From NCBI GenBank assembly GCA_030654695.1, contig JAURWY010000034.1, positions 372,001 through 436,000 of the forward strand: a stretch of DNA of 64,000 nt, given 5' to 3'. The notes beneath the pieces are model-generated. The model saw nothing but the letters and a program-made list of their open reading frames with translations. It had not been told where the DNA came from and ran no database searches. Shown in pieces: positions 57,472 through 64,000 of the stretch. The stretch is from Polaromonas sp. Its GTDB lineage: Bacteria; Pseudomonadota; Gammaproteobacteria; Burkholderiales; Burkholderiaceae_C. The translations under genes were made by a program, and so were the position numbers. The stretch's first letter is position 1, and every line of letters begins with the position of its first letter.

Positions 57472-58476
57472 TTACTCCGGCTGCAAACCCGCAGTCGCAA
57501 CAGCCCGTCGATTGAGGTCGATGTCACGCATCAAATAAGTGCGAAAGCCATCAGGAGATGACGCTTGGGACACCGCACCGTTCAGCTCAAATGCCTTCTG
57601 CACTTCAGGCCGCTGTAGCGCCACCGCCATGGTCTTGGAGAGCAGTTCGACCACCGCCGCAGGCACACCTTTGGGCGCCATCAAACCAATCCAGCTGGCG
57701 AATTCAAATCCGGGCAAGCTGGCACCCAGCGAAGGCACTGCCCCCAAGGGTTGGCTGGTCGGCGACATGCTGTGACCCAACAATCTCAAGCGGCCAGCAG
57801 CCACCAAGGACATGGCCGCTGGCGCGGGGGTCAGTACCCAGTCCGTCTCACCCGAAACAACCGAGGCAACGCCTTGGGCACCGCCCTTGTAGGGAACGTG
57901 CAGGGACTTGAATCCGGCGGCGCTTTGCAGCGCCATGCCGGCCAAATGGCTGACCGAGCCGACACCGGCCGACGCCATGTTGGAACCATTGCCTTTGGAC
58001 TTGGCATAGGCGATCAGCTGCGACAGGTTCTGCACGGGCAACTGGGTATTACAGACCAGCACGTTGGGCAACAAGGCCATCAAAGAGATCAATTCAAAGT
58101 CACGCAAGGCGTTGTAAGTCACGGCTTTTTGCAACAGCGGTGCCACCGACAGGGCGCTGCTCGAACCGATCAGCACCGTGTAACCATCCGCTGGCGCATT
58201 GCGCACCGCCTCGACACCGATGGCACCCGCAGCGCCTGCGCGGTTGTCGATCACCATCGGCTGAGCGAGCAGCCGAGCCATCTCGATGCACACCACGCGG
58301 CCGATCGTGTCAACAGAACTGCCCGGTGCGTTGGGCACGACGACTTTCACGGCGTGATCCGGGTAGGTTCGCTGCGCAAAACTCAAAGGCGAGAACGCCA
58401 GTCCGCCAAAAGCCAGGACCTGTCGGCGCGTGACAGTCGCATGTGCCGGGGTCACCAACGGGATTGATTGCATCAT
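57472..58476 (-). CDS. Bug/TctC-family periplasmic solute-binding protein
   Basis: This is a 334-residue substrate-binding protein. A twin-arginine-like signal (TRRQVLAFGGLAFSPLSFAQ) is followed by TYPDHAVKVVVPNAPGSSVD, a Bug start with a less usual NAPGSS. GSNMASAGVGSVSHLAG and HVPYKGGAQGVASVV are ligand motifs. No TctA/B gene is nearby. It stands next to the LysR and aromatic operon, so its ligand may be the aromatic acid or its precursor. An ATCCA-N5-TGGAT site is 80 bp upstream. Confidence 0.88.
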   Translation of the reverse strand: MMQSIPLVTPAHATVTRRQVLAFGGLAFSPLSFAQRTYPDHAVKVVVPNAPGSSVDTIGRVVCIEMARLLAQPMVIDNRAGAAGAIGVEAVRNAPADGYTVLIGSSSALSVAPLLQKAVTYNALRDFELISLMALLPNVLVCNTQLPVQNLSQLIAYAKSKGNGSNMASAGVGSVSHLAGMALQSAAGFKSLHVPYKGGAQGVASVVSGETDWVLTPAPAAMSLVAAGRLRLLGHSMSPTSQPLGAVPSLGASLPGFEFASWIGLMAPKGVPAAVVELLSKTMAVALQRPEVQKAFELNGAVSQASSPDGFRTYLMRDIDLNRRAVATAGLQPE

Positions 58477-58556
58477 TGAATGGCCTCGTTTTTAGATTGG
58501 CTGCATGGTAAGAGCCCTGAGCGCCAATTGCAAAGTTGATTCAACAAATAGATTCC

Positions 58557-58571
58557 ATCCACGGCATGGAT
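58557..58571. promoter_or_regulatory. ATCCA-N5-TGGAT site before the Bug gene
   Basis: ATCCACGGCATGGAT has the same halves and spacing as the site over the LysR start codon (59470-59484). It is 80 bp before the Bug start, just past the LysR stop codon. Confidence 0.55.
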
Positions 58572-58575
58572 AGGC

Positions 58576-59475
58576 TCAGCCAAGCACCTGGTGAATCGAA
58601 GAGCGCAACCAAACATGTGCGGGGTCTTTTTGGAAACGCTGATGCCAAATCAAATGGACATCGATGACCGGTGGCTTGATGGGAGTTTCGACCAGTTTAA
58701 TTTTTCCATGGGAAACGAAAAATTGCGCTAAATCGCGCGGCACGGTGGCCACCAGATCAGAGCTTTCAACAATCGGCAACAAGCTCATGAAGTGCGACAG
58801 TTCGACAACCACGCGTCGCTTCAAGCCCTTTTGTTGCAAGAACTGCTCAAAGACATGCTCCCGGCCATCGGGTTTTGCGACCGCATGGGATGCCGCCAAA
58901 AACTGCGTCTGCGTCATCCGCGAGCCTATCGCCGGATGGCTTTGACGGACCACACAGACATGGCTGTTTTCAATCAATTTTTGACGAAAAAACCCAGGTT
59001 TTTCCAGATCGGGGTAGTAGCCAATGGCCAATTCAGCAGCGCCCGATTCGAGCGCGCCGGCCGCCGCATGGCGCGGCATGGCCAAGGTGCGCAAATCAAT
59101 GTTGGGCGCTTTCTCGGCCAACAGCGCCAAAATACGTGGCAAAAAATTGACCTCACCAATGTCTGGCATCAACAGGGTGAAGCTGCGCTGCGCCGTGGCC
59201 GGATCAAAGGTCTGAGGCTGCAATATGTCGGAGCGAATGATCTCAACCACCTGACGAACCGGCTCGTCCAACTCAAGGGCGCGCGGCGTCGGTTGCATCT
59301 GCCAGCCCGAACGCACAAACAGCGGATCGTTCAACAAAACCCGCAGCCGTGCCAGCGCCGCACTCATGGCGGGCTGACTCAAGTTCAAGGCCTCGGCAGC
59401 ACGCGTCACGCTGCGGTGTTTCATCATGGCGGCGAACACCACCAGCAAGTTCAGGTCAACAGCTTTTATATCCAT
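58576..59475 (-). CDS. LysR-family transcriptional regulator of the aromatic locus
   Basis: This is a 299-residue protein. The helix-turn-helix is in MKHRSVTRAAEALNLSQPAM, with SAALARLRVLL following. The effector domain matches the NodD/PcpR-type subgroup (FTLLMPDIGEVNFLPRIL). It is divergent from the amidohydrolase operon. The intergenic region contains a 28-bp inverted repeat and a further palindrome across its own start, which suggests autoregulation and control of the operon. The effector is unknown. Confidence 0.9.
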   Translation of the reverse strand: MDIKAVDLNLLVVFAAMMKHRSVTRAAEALNLSQPAMSAALARLRVLLNDPLFVRSGWQMQPTPRALELDEPVRQVVEIIRSDILQPQTFDPATAQRSFTLLMPDIGEVNFLPRILALLAEKAPNIDLRTLAMPRHAAAGALESGAAELAIGYYPDLEKPGFFRQKLIENSHVCVVRQSHPAIGSRMTQTQFLAASHAVAKPDGREHVFEQFLQQKGLKRRVVVELSHFMSLLPIVESSDLVATVPRDLAQFFVSHGKIKLVETPIKPPVIDVHLIWHQRFQKDPAHVWLRSSIHQVLG

Positions 59476-59484
59476 GCGATGGAT
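59470..59484. promoter_or_regulatory. ATCCA-N5-TGGAT palindrome over the LysR start
   Basis: ATCCATGCGATGGAT includes the LysR start codon (59473-59475). It shares halves and spacing with the site at 58557-58571. Binding here would block LysR expression. Confidence 0.55.
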
Positions 59485-59487
59485 TGT

Positions 59488-59515
59488 ATTTATCCAGAGA
59501 ATCGACTGGATAAAT
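59488..59515. promoter_or_regulatory. 28-bp inverted repeat, candidate LysR activation site
   Basis: Arms ATTTATCCAG and CTGGATAAAT are perfect complements with an 8-bp spacer. The inner ATCCA/TGGAT halves repeat those of the neighbouring site. It fits LysR T-N11-A sites and lies 53 bp before a strong ribosome site at 59568. Confidence 0.75.
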
Positions 59516-59567
59516 GATTAGTCGCCTTTTAAACTGCTCGCCAAATCATAAGAACCGGAGACCCGTC

Positions 59568-59621
59568 ATGCCACTCGTGAGCCGAGATCTAACTTTCATA
59601 GCCGCAGCGTCTCTGTCTTGA
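59568..59621 (+). CDS. 17-codon leader ORF before the amidohydrolase
   Basis: MPLVSRDLTFIAAASLS starts with an ATG that follows CCGGAGACC, a good ribosome site, and ends in TGA. Its stop overlaps a TTG (59618) that opens the amidohydrolase frame. It resembles the front of a Bug signal peptide, so it may be a remnant of a deleted gene, or a coupling leader. Protein function is doubtful. Confidence 0.4.
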   Translation: MPLVSRDLTFIAAASLS

Positions 59622-59641
59622 ACAAACTCTTGAGTAGCCAA

Positions 59642-60718
59642 ATGCCATTGCGCTCACATTGCGCCTGTGGCGTTGACACGCACGCCCATGTCATCCCGTT
59701 TGAATTCCCTTCTTTTCTAGGCGGAGCCGCGCCCTCCGGGTGGCCCAGCATGGCACCTGTGGACGCCTGCCACCGGCAGGTCATCATCGACGGCAAAAAC
59801 TACCGGACGGTGTCTGACAAGTGTTGGACCACCTCACGCCGCTTGGCTGATTTTGCGGACATGGGCTTGGCTTTGCAGGCTATTTCACCGATGCCTGAGT
59901 TGCTCTCCTACTGGCTGAAAGCCGCCGATGCTGCGGTGCTGGTGCGCTACCTCAACGACCAGATCGCCGCCATGGTGGCAGAGTCCGGCGGCCAGCTGAT
60001 CGGCTTGGGCGCGGTGCCATTGCAAGACATCGACCTGGCGATCAAAGAACTCGAGTACCTGCGCCAGACCCCTGGCTTCGCAGGGGTAGAAATCGGCAGC
60101 AACATCAACGGCATGGTGATGGGCGACCCTCGGCTAGACCCGTTCTTTGAAGCTTGCGAAGCGCTCGACATGGCGGTGTTTGTGCATGCCTTGCGACCGA
60201 CAGGCATGGACAGACTGATGGGACCGCCGCCGCTTCAGCAGGTGCTGGCCTACCCGACAGATGTCGGTTTGGCTGCGGCCTCGGTGTTGACCAGCAACTT
60301 GATCTTGCGTCGGCCCCGACTGCGCATGGCCTTCAGTCACGGAGGAGGCACCTTGGCGATGTTGCTGCCGCGACTGGAGCAAGCCATCAGCGTGTTTCCC
60401 GCGCTGCGCGAATCAGTGCGGCAGTCACCCACCGCACAAGCACGCCAATTTTTCTACGACACCTTGGTCTTCGACGACGCCACGCTCAAACATCTTGTGC
60501 ACTGTTTCGGCGACACGCAACTGATGATCGGCACGGACTACCCCTTTAACTTTCATGACGCTAAACCGGTTGCCCGGCTAGAGGCGGCATCGCTGACATC
60601 GGATGCGCTGCAAAGAATGACGGCAAGCAATGCCAGCCGATTTTTAGGCCTGCCGATACCGATAACTGCAACGACAACGACACCGCCCACTTCCAACCCA
60701 AGGCCACCCACAACATGA
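59642..60718 (+). CDS. Amidohydrolase-2 family (ACMSD-like) hydrolase or decarboxylase
   Basis: This is a 358-residue TIM-barrel metal enzyme. The metal motif HAH (residues 14-16 in VDTHAHVIPF), a His in FVHALRPT, the catalytic-type His in FSHGGGTLAML and the Asp in GTDYPF match the ACMSD subgroup, which non-oxidatively decarboxylates aromatic or muconate acids. ATG 59642 is given; a TTG at 59618 is coupled to a short leader ORF. It begins an operon with an extradiol dioxygenase, so a meta-cleavage carboxylate may be its substrate. The C-terminal Thr/Pro tail is unusual. Confidence 0.83.
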   Translation: MPLRSHCACGVDTHAHVIPFEFPSFLGGAAPSGWPSMAPVDACHRQVIIDGKNYRTVSDKCWTTSRRLADFADMGLALQAISPMPELLSYWLKAADAAVLVRYLNDQIAAMVAESGGQLIGLGAVPLQDIDLAIKELEYLRQTPGFAGVEIGSNINGMVMGDPRLDPFFEACEALDMAVFVHALRPTGMDRLMGPPPLQQVLAYPTDVGLAAASVLTSNLILRRPRLRMAFSHGGGTLAMLLPRLEQAISVFPALRESVRQSPTAQARQFFYDTLVFDDATLKHLVHCFGDTQLMIGTDYPFNFHDAKPVARLEAASLTSDALQRMTASNASRFLGLPIPITATTTTPPTSNPRPPTT

Positions 60719-61620
60719 CCCATGCTTCCTCCCTCATCAGCGGCTTGCGTAGCGTGGCCTTCAATGTGCCCGACATGGCCTTGGCTGAAGATTTTTACAC
60801 ACGCGTCTGGGGCCTGAGCGTGGCCGCACGCGAAGCCGGTGCGCTGTACCTGCGCGCGACCGGCGCTGACCACCATGTGCTGGCCTTGCACCAGCAAGAA
60901 GGACCCGCACAAATACGCCACGTCACACTCAGAGCCCGCAGCTTGCAAGCCCTGCAACAGGCAGCCGCAGCGGTGCAGTCAGCCGGTGGCCGCGTGGTGC
61001 AGCCGCTGGCTGAACTGAAAAGCCCAGGTGGCGGCACAGCCGTCTCGATAGCCGACCCCGATGGCCGCGTGTTTCAACTGGTCTTCGGCGATGCCTTGCA
61101 CACGGACACCTCGGTACAACCCGACGCACCCATCCGCTTGGCGCATGCCGTTCTCAACAGCCACGACGTCGAAGCTTCTCGCGTTTTCCTGGAGCAGGTA
61201 CTGGACTTCTCTTTGGCAGACCGGACCCGCATCATGGCCTTCATGCGCTGCAACAGCGACCACCACAGCATTGCGTTGGGCGACACCGACAACGATGCCC
61301 TCAATCACGTGGCCTTCGTGGTCGCCGACACCGAGGCCGTGATGCGCGGCGGTGGTCGGATGAAAGACGCCGGCTTCGGCATCGAGTGGGGGCCAGGTCG
61401 CCACGGTCCCGGCAACAACGTTTTCAACTACTTCGTCGGGCCGTTTGACATCGTCATTGAATACACCTCAGATGTACAGCAAATCGACGACAGCTACGAA
61501 GCCGGCCAACCAGGCGACTGGACTTGGCCACCCGGTCGGGTTGACCAATGGGGCATCTCGGCACCGCCAAGCGCCGCGCTCAAAGTGGCCCAGCGCGCTG
61601 TGCTGTTTGCCCCGACCTGA
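60715..61620 (+). CDS. Extradiol (type I) ring-cleavage dioxygenase, two VOC domains
   Basis: This is a 301-residue enzyme with two glyoxalase-fold domains. The C-terminal one carries the complete 2-His-1-Glu iron site: His144 (RLAHAVL), His198 (NHVAFVV) and Glu249 (IEYTS). His184 and Tyr250 are also conserved, and GPGRHGPGNNVFNYF is a catechol 2,3-dioxygenase hallmark. It should cleave an ortho-dihydroxy aromatic ring next to the diol. It overlaps the preceding gene by four bases. The actual ring substrate is unknown. Confidence 0.87.
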   Translation: MTHASSLISGLRSVAFNVPDMALAEDFYTRVWGLSVAAREAGALYLRATGADHHVLALHQQEGPAQIRHVTLRARSLQALQQAAAAVQSAGGRVVQPLAELKSPGGGTAVSIADPDGRVFQLVFGDALHTDTSVQPDAPIRLAHAVLNSHDVEASRVFLEQVLDFSLADRTRIMAFMRCNSDHHSIALGDTDNDALNHVAFVVADTEAVMRGGGRMKDAGFGIEWGPGRHGPGNNVFNYFVGPFDIVIEYTSDVQQIDDSYEAGQPGDWTWPPGRVDQWGISAPPSAALKVAQRAVLFAPT

Positions 61621-61653
61621 TCTTTATCCCCGTTTTTTCATCCAGGAGTTTTC

Positions 61654-62517
61654 ATGCGTTTCACCACTTTCCGCCAGCAGAACCAAGACCGCCTTGGCGT
61701 TGTAACCGGTTCAGACGTGATTGACCTGCAGCTGGCCTTGCCCGACTTGAGCAGTGACCTGCGCACCAACCTGCGCAACGGCGTCGACATGATGGCCGCT
61801 GCCAAGGCCGCGATCGAATCTAAAACACCGCGCATGCCGCTGGCCAGTTTGACCCTGTCACCGCTGCTGCCCGAGCCCGGCAAGATCATCTGCTTGGGGC
61901 TGAACTACTTTGACCATGCCAAAGAAGGCGGTCGCGACAAGCCCGAGTACCCGTGGTTTTTCATGCGCACAGCCACCTCCCTGCTCGCGCCTAACGCCAA
62001 AGCCTTGCGCCCGAAAGTCTCAGTGCGCTTTGACTACGAAGCCGAAGTCGCCGTCATTATCGGCAAGACCGTCAAGCATGCCACGCTGGACAACGCCCTG
62101 GACGCCGTCTTCGGCTACAGCTGCTTCAACGACATCTCGGTGCGCGATTACCAAAAGAAAACACCGCAGTGGTCGATCGGCAAAAACTTCGACCGCACGG
62201 GCGGTTTTGGCCCGGTGCTGGTGACCGCGGACGAGCTCCCCACAGGCGCCTCTGAACTGCGTATCCAGACGCGCTTGAACGGCCAGATCATGCAAGACGC
62301 CAACACCCGCGACATGATCTGGGGCGTGGCCGAAACCATCAAGTTAGTGTCTGAATGCATGACCCTGGAACCGGGTGACTTGATCATCATGGGCACACCT
62401 GCTGGTGTCGGTCAAGCACGCAATCCGCCGGTCTGGATGAAGCACGGTGACACCGTCGAGATCGAGATCGACAACATCGGCATCCTGCGCAACACGATCG
62501 AAGACGAAGCGGCATGA
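61654..62517 (+). CDS. Fumarylacetoacetate hydrolase (FAH) family protein
   Basis: This is a 287-residue protein. The N-terminal part resembles FAH proteins of meta-cleavage pathways. The C-terminal catalytic domain has IICLGLNYFDHAKE, FDYEAEVAVIIGK (metal-binding Glu-x-Glu) and TPAGVGQARNPPVWMKHGD. Family members hydrolyse C-C bonds or act as isomerase or decarboxylase on ring-cleavage products. It lies 33 bp after the dioxygenase, with CAGGAG before the ATG, and overlaps the next gene by ATGA. Confidence 0.9.
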   Translation: MRFTTFRQQNQDRLGVVTGSDVIDLQLALPDLSSDLRTNLRNGVDMMAAAKAAIESKTPRMPLASLTLSPLLPEPGKIICLGLNYFDHAKEGGRDKPEYPWFFMRTATSLLAPNAKALRPKVSVRFDYEAEVAVIIGKTVKHATLDNALDAVFGYSCFNDISVRDYQKKTPQWSIGKNFDRTGGFGPVLVTADELPTGASELRIQTRLNGQIMQDANTRDMIWGVAETIKLVSECMTLEPGDLIIMGTPAGVGQARNPPVWMKHGDTVEIEIDNIGILRNTIEDEAA

Positions 62518-64000
62518 CCACTGGTGCTCCCGATGAAACTGCCGCCTACGATGTGGCCATTGTGGGCTTCGGTCCCAGCGGTGCTGTTGCGGCAGGCTTG
62601 CTAGGCGCGTGCGGCATTCGTACGTTTGTCTGCGACCGTGCGCAGGATGTTTACGACAAACCGCGCGCGATTGCGCTGGACCACGAGATCACGCGGCTGT
62701 TCCAAAACATGGGGGTCTCCGAACAGATCAAACCCTATTTGGAGCCCTTCACCGATTCTGTTTTTTACGGCGTTGATGGCCAAGTGATCAAGCGCATGTC
62801 GACGGTGGCAGAACCCTTTCCGCTGGCGCACACGCCGTCGGTCGTGTTCACGCAGCCGCCGGTGGAGCGCATCTTGCGCGCGCATGCCGCCAGTTTCTCC
62901 TCAGTCACCATCGCCCTCGGTCTGCAACTGCTGAATCTATCGCAAGACGAGACCGGCGTGACACTCGAACTGAAAGGCGACAAAGGTCAACCATCTACGG
63001 TTTGCGCGCGCTACCTGATCGGCTGCGACGGCGCCAGCAGCACTGTCCGCACCTTGGCAGGCATTGCACTGGAGGACCTCGGTTTTGACGAGCCTTGGCT
63101 GGTCGTGGACGTGCTGGTCAACGACCCAGGTTTGTCCAAACTTCCGGTCACCAGCGTGCAGTACTGCCACCCAGAGCGACCTGCCACGATGGTGATTGGC
63201 CCCGGGCGTCACCGGCGCTGGGAAATTTCCATCAACCTGGGGGAAGACCCCGAACAACTCGCCACACCCGAAGGCACCTGGAAGTTGTTGGCGCCATGGA
63301 TCAGCCCCGCAGACGGCGAACTCTGGCGCCAAGCCAGCTACCGGTTCCACGCCTTGGTCGCCGAAGACTGGCGCAAGGGGAATGTCTTCATTGCCGGCGA
63401 CGCGGCTCACCAGCAACCCCCGTTCCTTGGGCAAGGCATGTGCCAAGGTCTCCGCGACGTCAGCAACCTCTGCTGGAAGCTAGCCGCAGTGCTGAAAGGC
63501 GCAGCGCCCGACAGCTTACTCGACAGCTACACCCCGGAGCGCAAGGGCCACGTAACCGCACTCACCACCCGCATCAAGGCGATCGGAAAAATCATCGGCG
63601 AACGCGATGTGAACAAAGCACGCGCCCGTGACGCCAACTTGCTTGAAGAGTGTGGCGGCGTGGTCAAACCCGTGCCGCGCCAAGACGTACAACCACCGCT
63701 GCAAGCAGGTCTGCTCAGCGCCCGGCTTCACCCGCGGCGCGGCACGATCTTTCCCCAACCATGGCTCTTGACTGCCTCTGGCGAGCGCCGCCGCATGGAC
63801 GATGCGATTGGAACAGGTTGGCGAGTTGTGTTGGCACCCCATGCGAGTCAGGAAATGCATCAGGCAGCGTCAGCATCGAACGGCATAGCAGCGCAACTTG
63901 TTCAACTCGGCAGTCCAGAATTGACAGAGGCGGACGGCCTGCTCGAGAAATGGTTTTCAGAGAACAACGCGGTCGCCGCCATCGTTCGACCCGACCACTA
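62514..64000 (+). CDS. FAD-dependent aromatic hydroxylase (MhpA-like), 3' end missing
   Basis: About 495 codons are visible and the frame is open to the right edge. VAIVGFGPSGAVAAGLL is the FAD-binding GxGxxG, GCDGASSTVR the DG motif, and NVFIAGDAAHQQPP the GD motif of class A flavoprotein hydroxylases. Similarity is to 3-(3-hydroxyphenyl)propionate hydroxylases. It would make the diol that the dioxygenase cleaves. It starts inside the FAH stop codon (ATGA). Confidence 0.9.
   Translation, partial: MTTGAPDETAAYDVAIVGFGPSGAVAAGLLGACGIRTFVCDRAQDVYDKPRAIALDHEITRLFQNMGVSEQIKPYLEPFTDSVFYGVDGQVIKRMSTVAEPFPLAHTPSVVFTQPPVERILRAHAASFSSVTIALGLQLLNLSQDETGVTLELKGDKGQPSTVCARYLIGCDGASSTVRTLAGIALEDLGFDEPWLVVDVLVNDPGLSKLPVTSVQYCHPERPATMVIGPGRHRRWEISINLGEDPEQLATPEGTWKLLAPWISPADGELWRQASYRFHALVAEDWRKGNVFIAGDAAHQQPPFLGQGMCQGLRDVSNLCWKLAAVLKGAAPDSLLDSYTPERKGHVTALTTRIKAIGKIIGERDVNKARARDANLLEECGGVVKPVPRQDVQPPLQAGLLSARLHPRRGTIFPQPWLLTASGERRRMDDAIGTGWRVVLAPHASQEMHQAASASNGIAAQLVQLGSPELTEADGLLEKWFSENNAVAAIVRPDH

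Overview
The window is a compact, GC-rich chromosomal segment of a Gram-negative aerobic or microaerobic betaproteobacterium. The gene content and gene orders (cysS-alkA-accA-tilS-lysC-tRNA-Ser, ribD-ribE-ribBX-ribH-nusB, ybgC-tolQRA, abundant Bug-type solute-binding proteins, a typical trimeric porin, and a dispersed repeat I associate with Comamonadaceae before ybgC) point to Burkholderiales, most likely Comamonadaceae. This placement is from recognition, not from a search.

Layout: 1-5.7 kb carries the minus-strand ccoI-ccoS-ccoN-ccoO-ccoQ-ccoP cluster for a cbb3 oxidase (ccoP runs off the left edge). It has perfect FNR/Anr boxes before ccoN and between ccoI and a divergent universal stress gene. 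At 6.2-11.2 kb lies a malonate-use operon: a GntR regulator, malonyl-CoA decarboxylase, a Bug solute-binding protein and malonyl-CoA synthetase. At 11.3-17.2 kb are lgt, ilvD, a small cytochrome c, acs and a UPF0114 membrane protein. At 17.2-23.3 kb is a complete Mrp cation/proton antiporter operon (A/B fusion, C, D, E, F, G). At 23.3-30.8 kb are two unrelated fumarases back to back, murI, a secreted phosphoesterase, a porin and an exported FGE-like protein.

At 31-36.5 kb are tRNA-Ser(GCU), lysC, tilS, accA, a DNA glycosylase and cysS. At 36.7-43 kb are a TPR protein, two cyclophilins, lpxH, mtfA and a large DUF349 protein. At 43.6-46.4 kb are a lytic transglycosylase, glyA behind a ZTP (pfl-motif) riboswitch, and nrdR. 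At 46.4-49.5 kb is a minor-pilin operon (fimT-pilV-pilW-pilX-pilE) without pilY1. At 49.6-53.6 kb are the riboflavin genes and nusB. At 53.6-57.5 kb are an aminotransferase, ybgC and tolQRA, with no tolB or pal following.

From 57.5 kb to the right edge is an accessory aromatic-catabolism locus: a Bug protein, a LysR regulator and a divergent operon for an ACMSD-like amidohydrolase, an extradiol dioxygenase, an FAH-family enzyme and a flavin hydroxylase (cut by the right edge). ATCCA-N5-TGGAT palindromes sit before both the LysR gene and the Bug gene. This is the best candidate for an undescribed pathway. I saw no CRISPR array, transposase or prophage.
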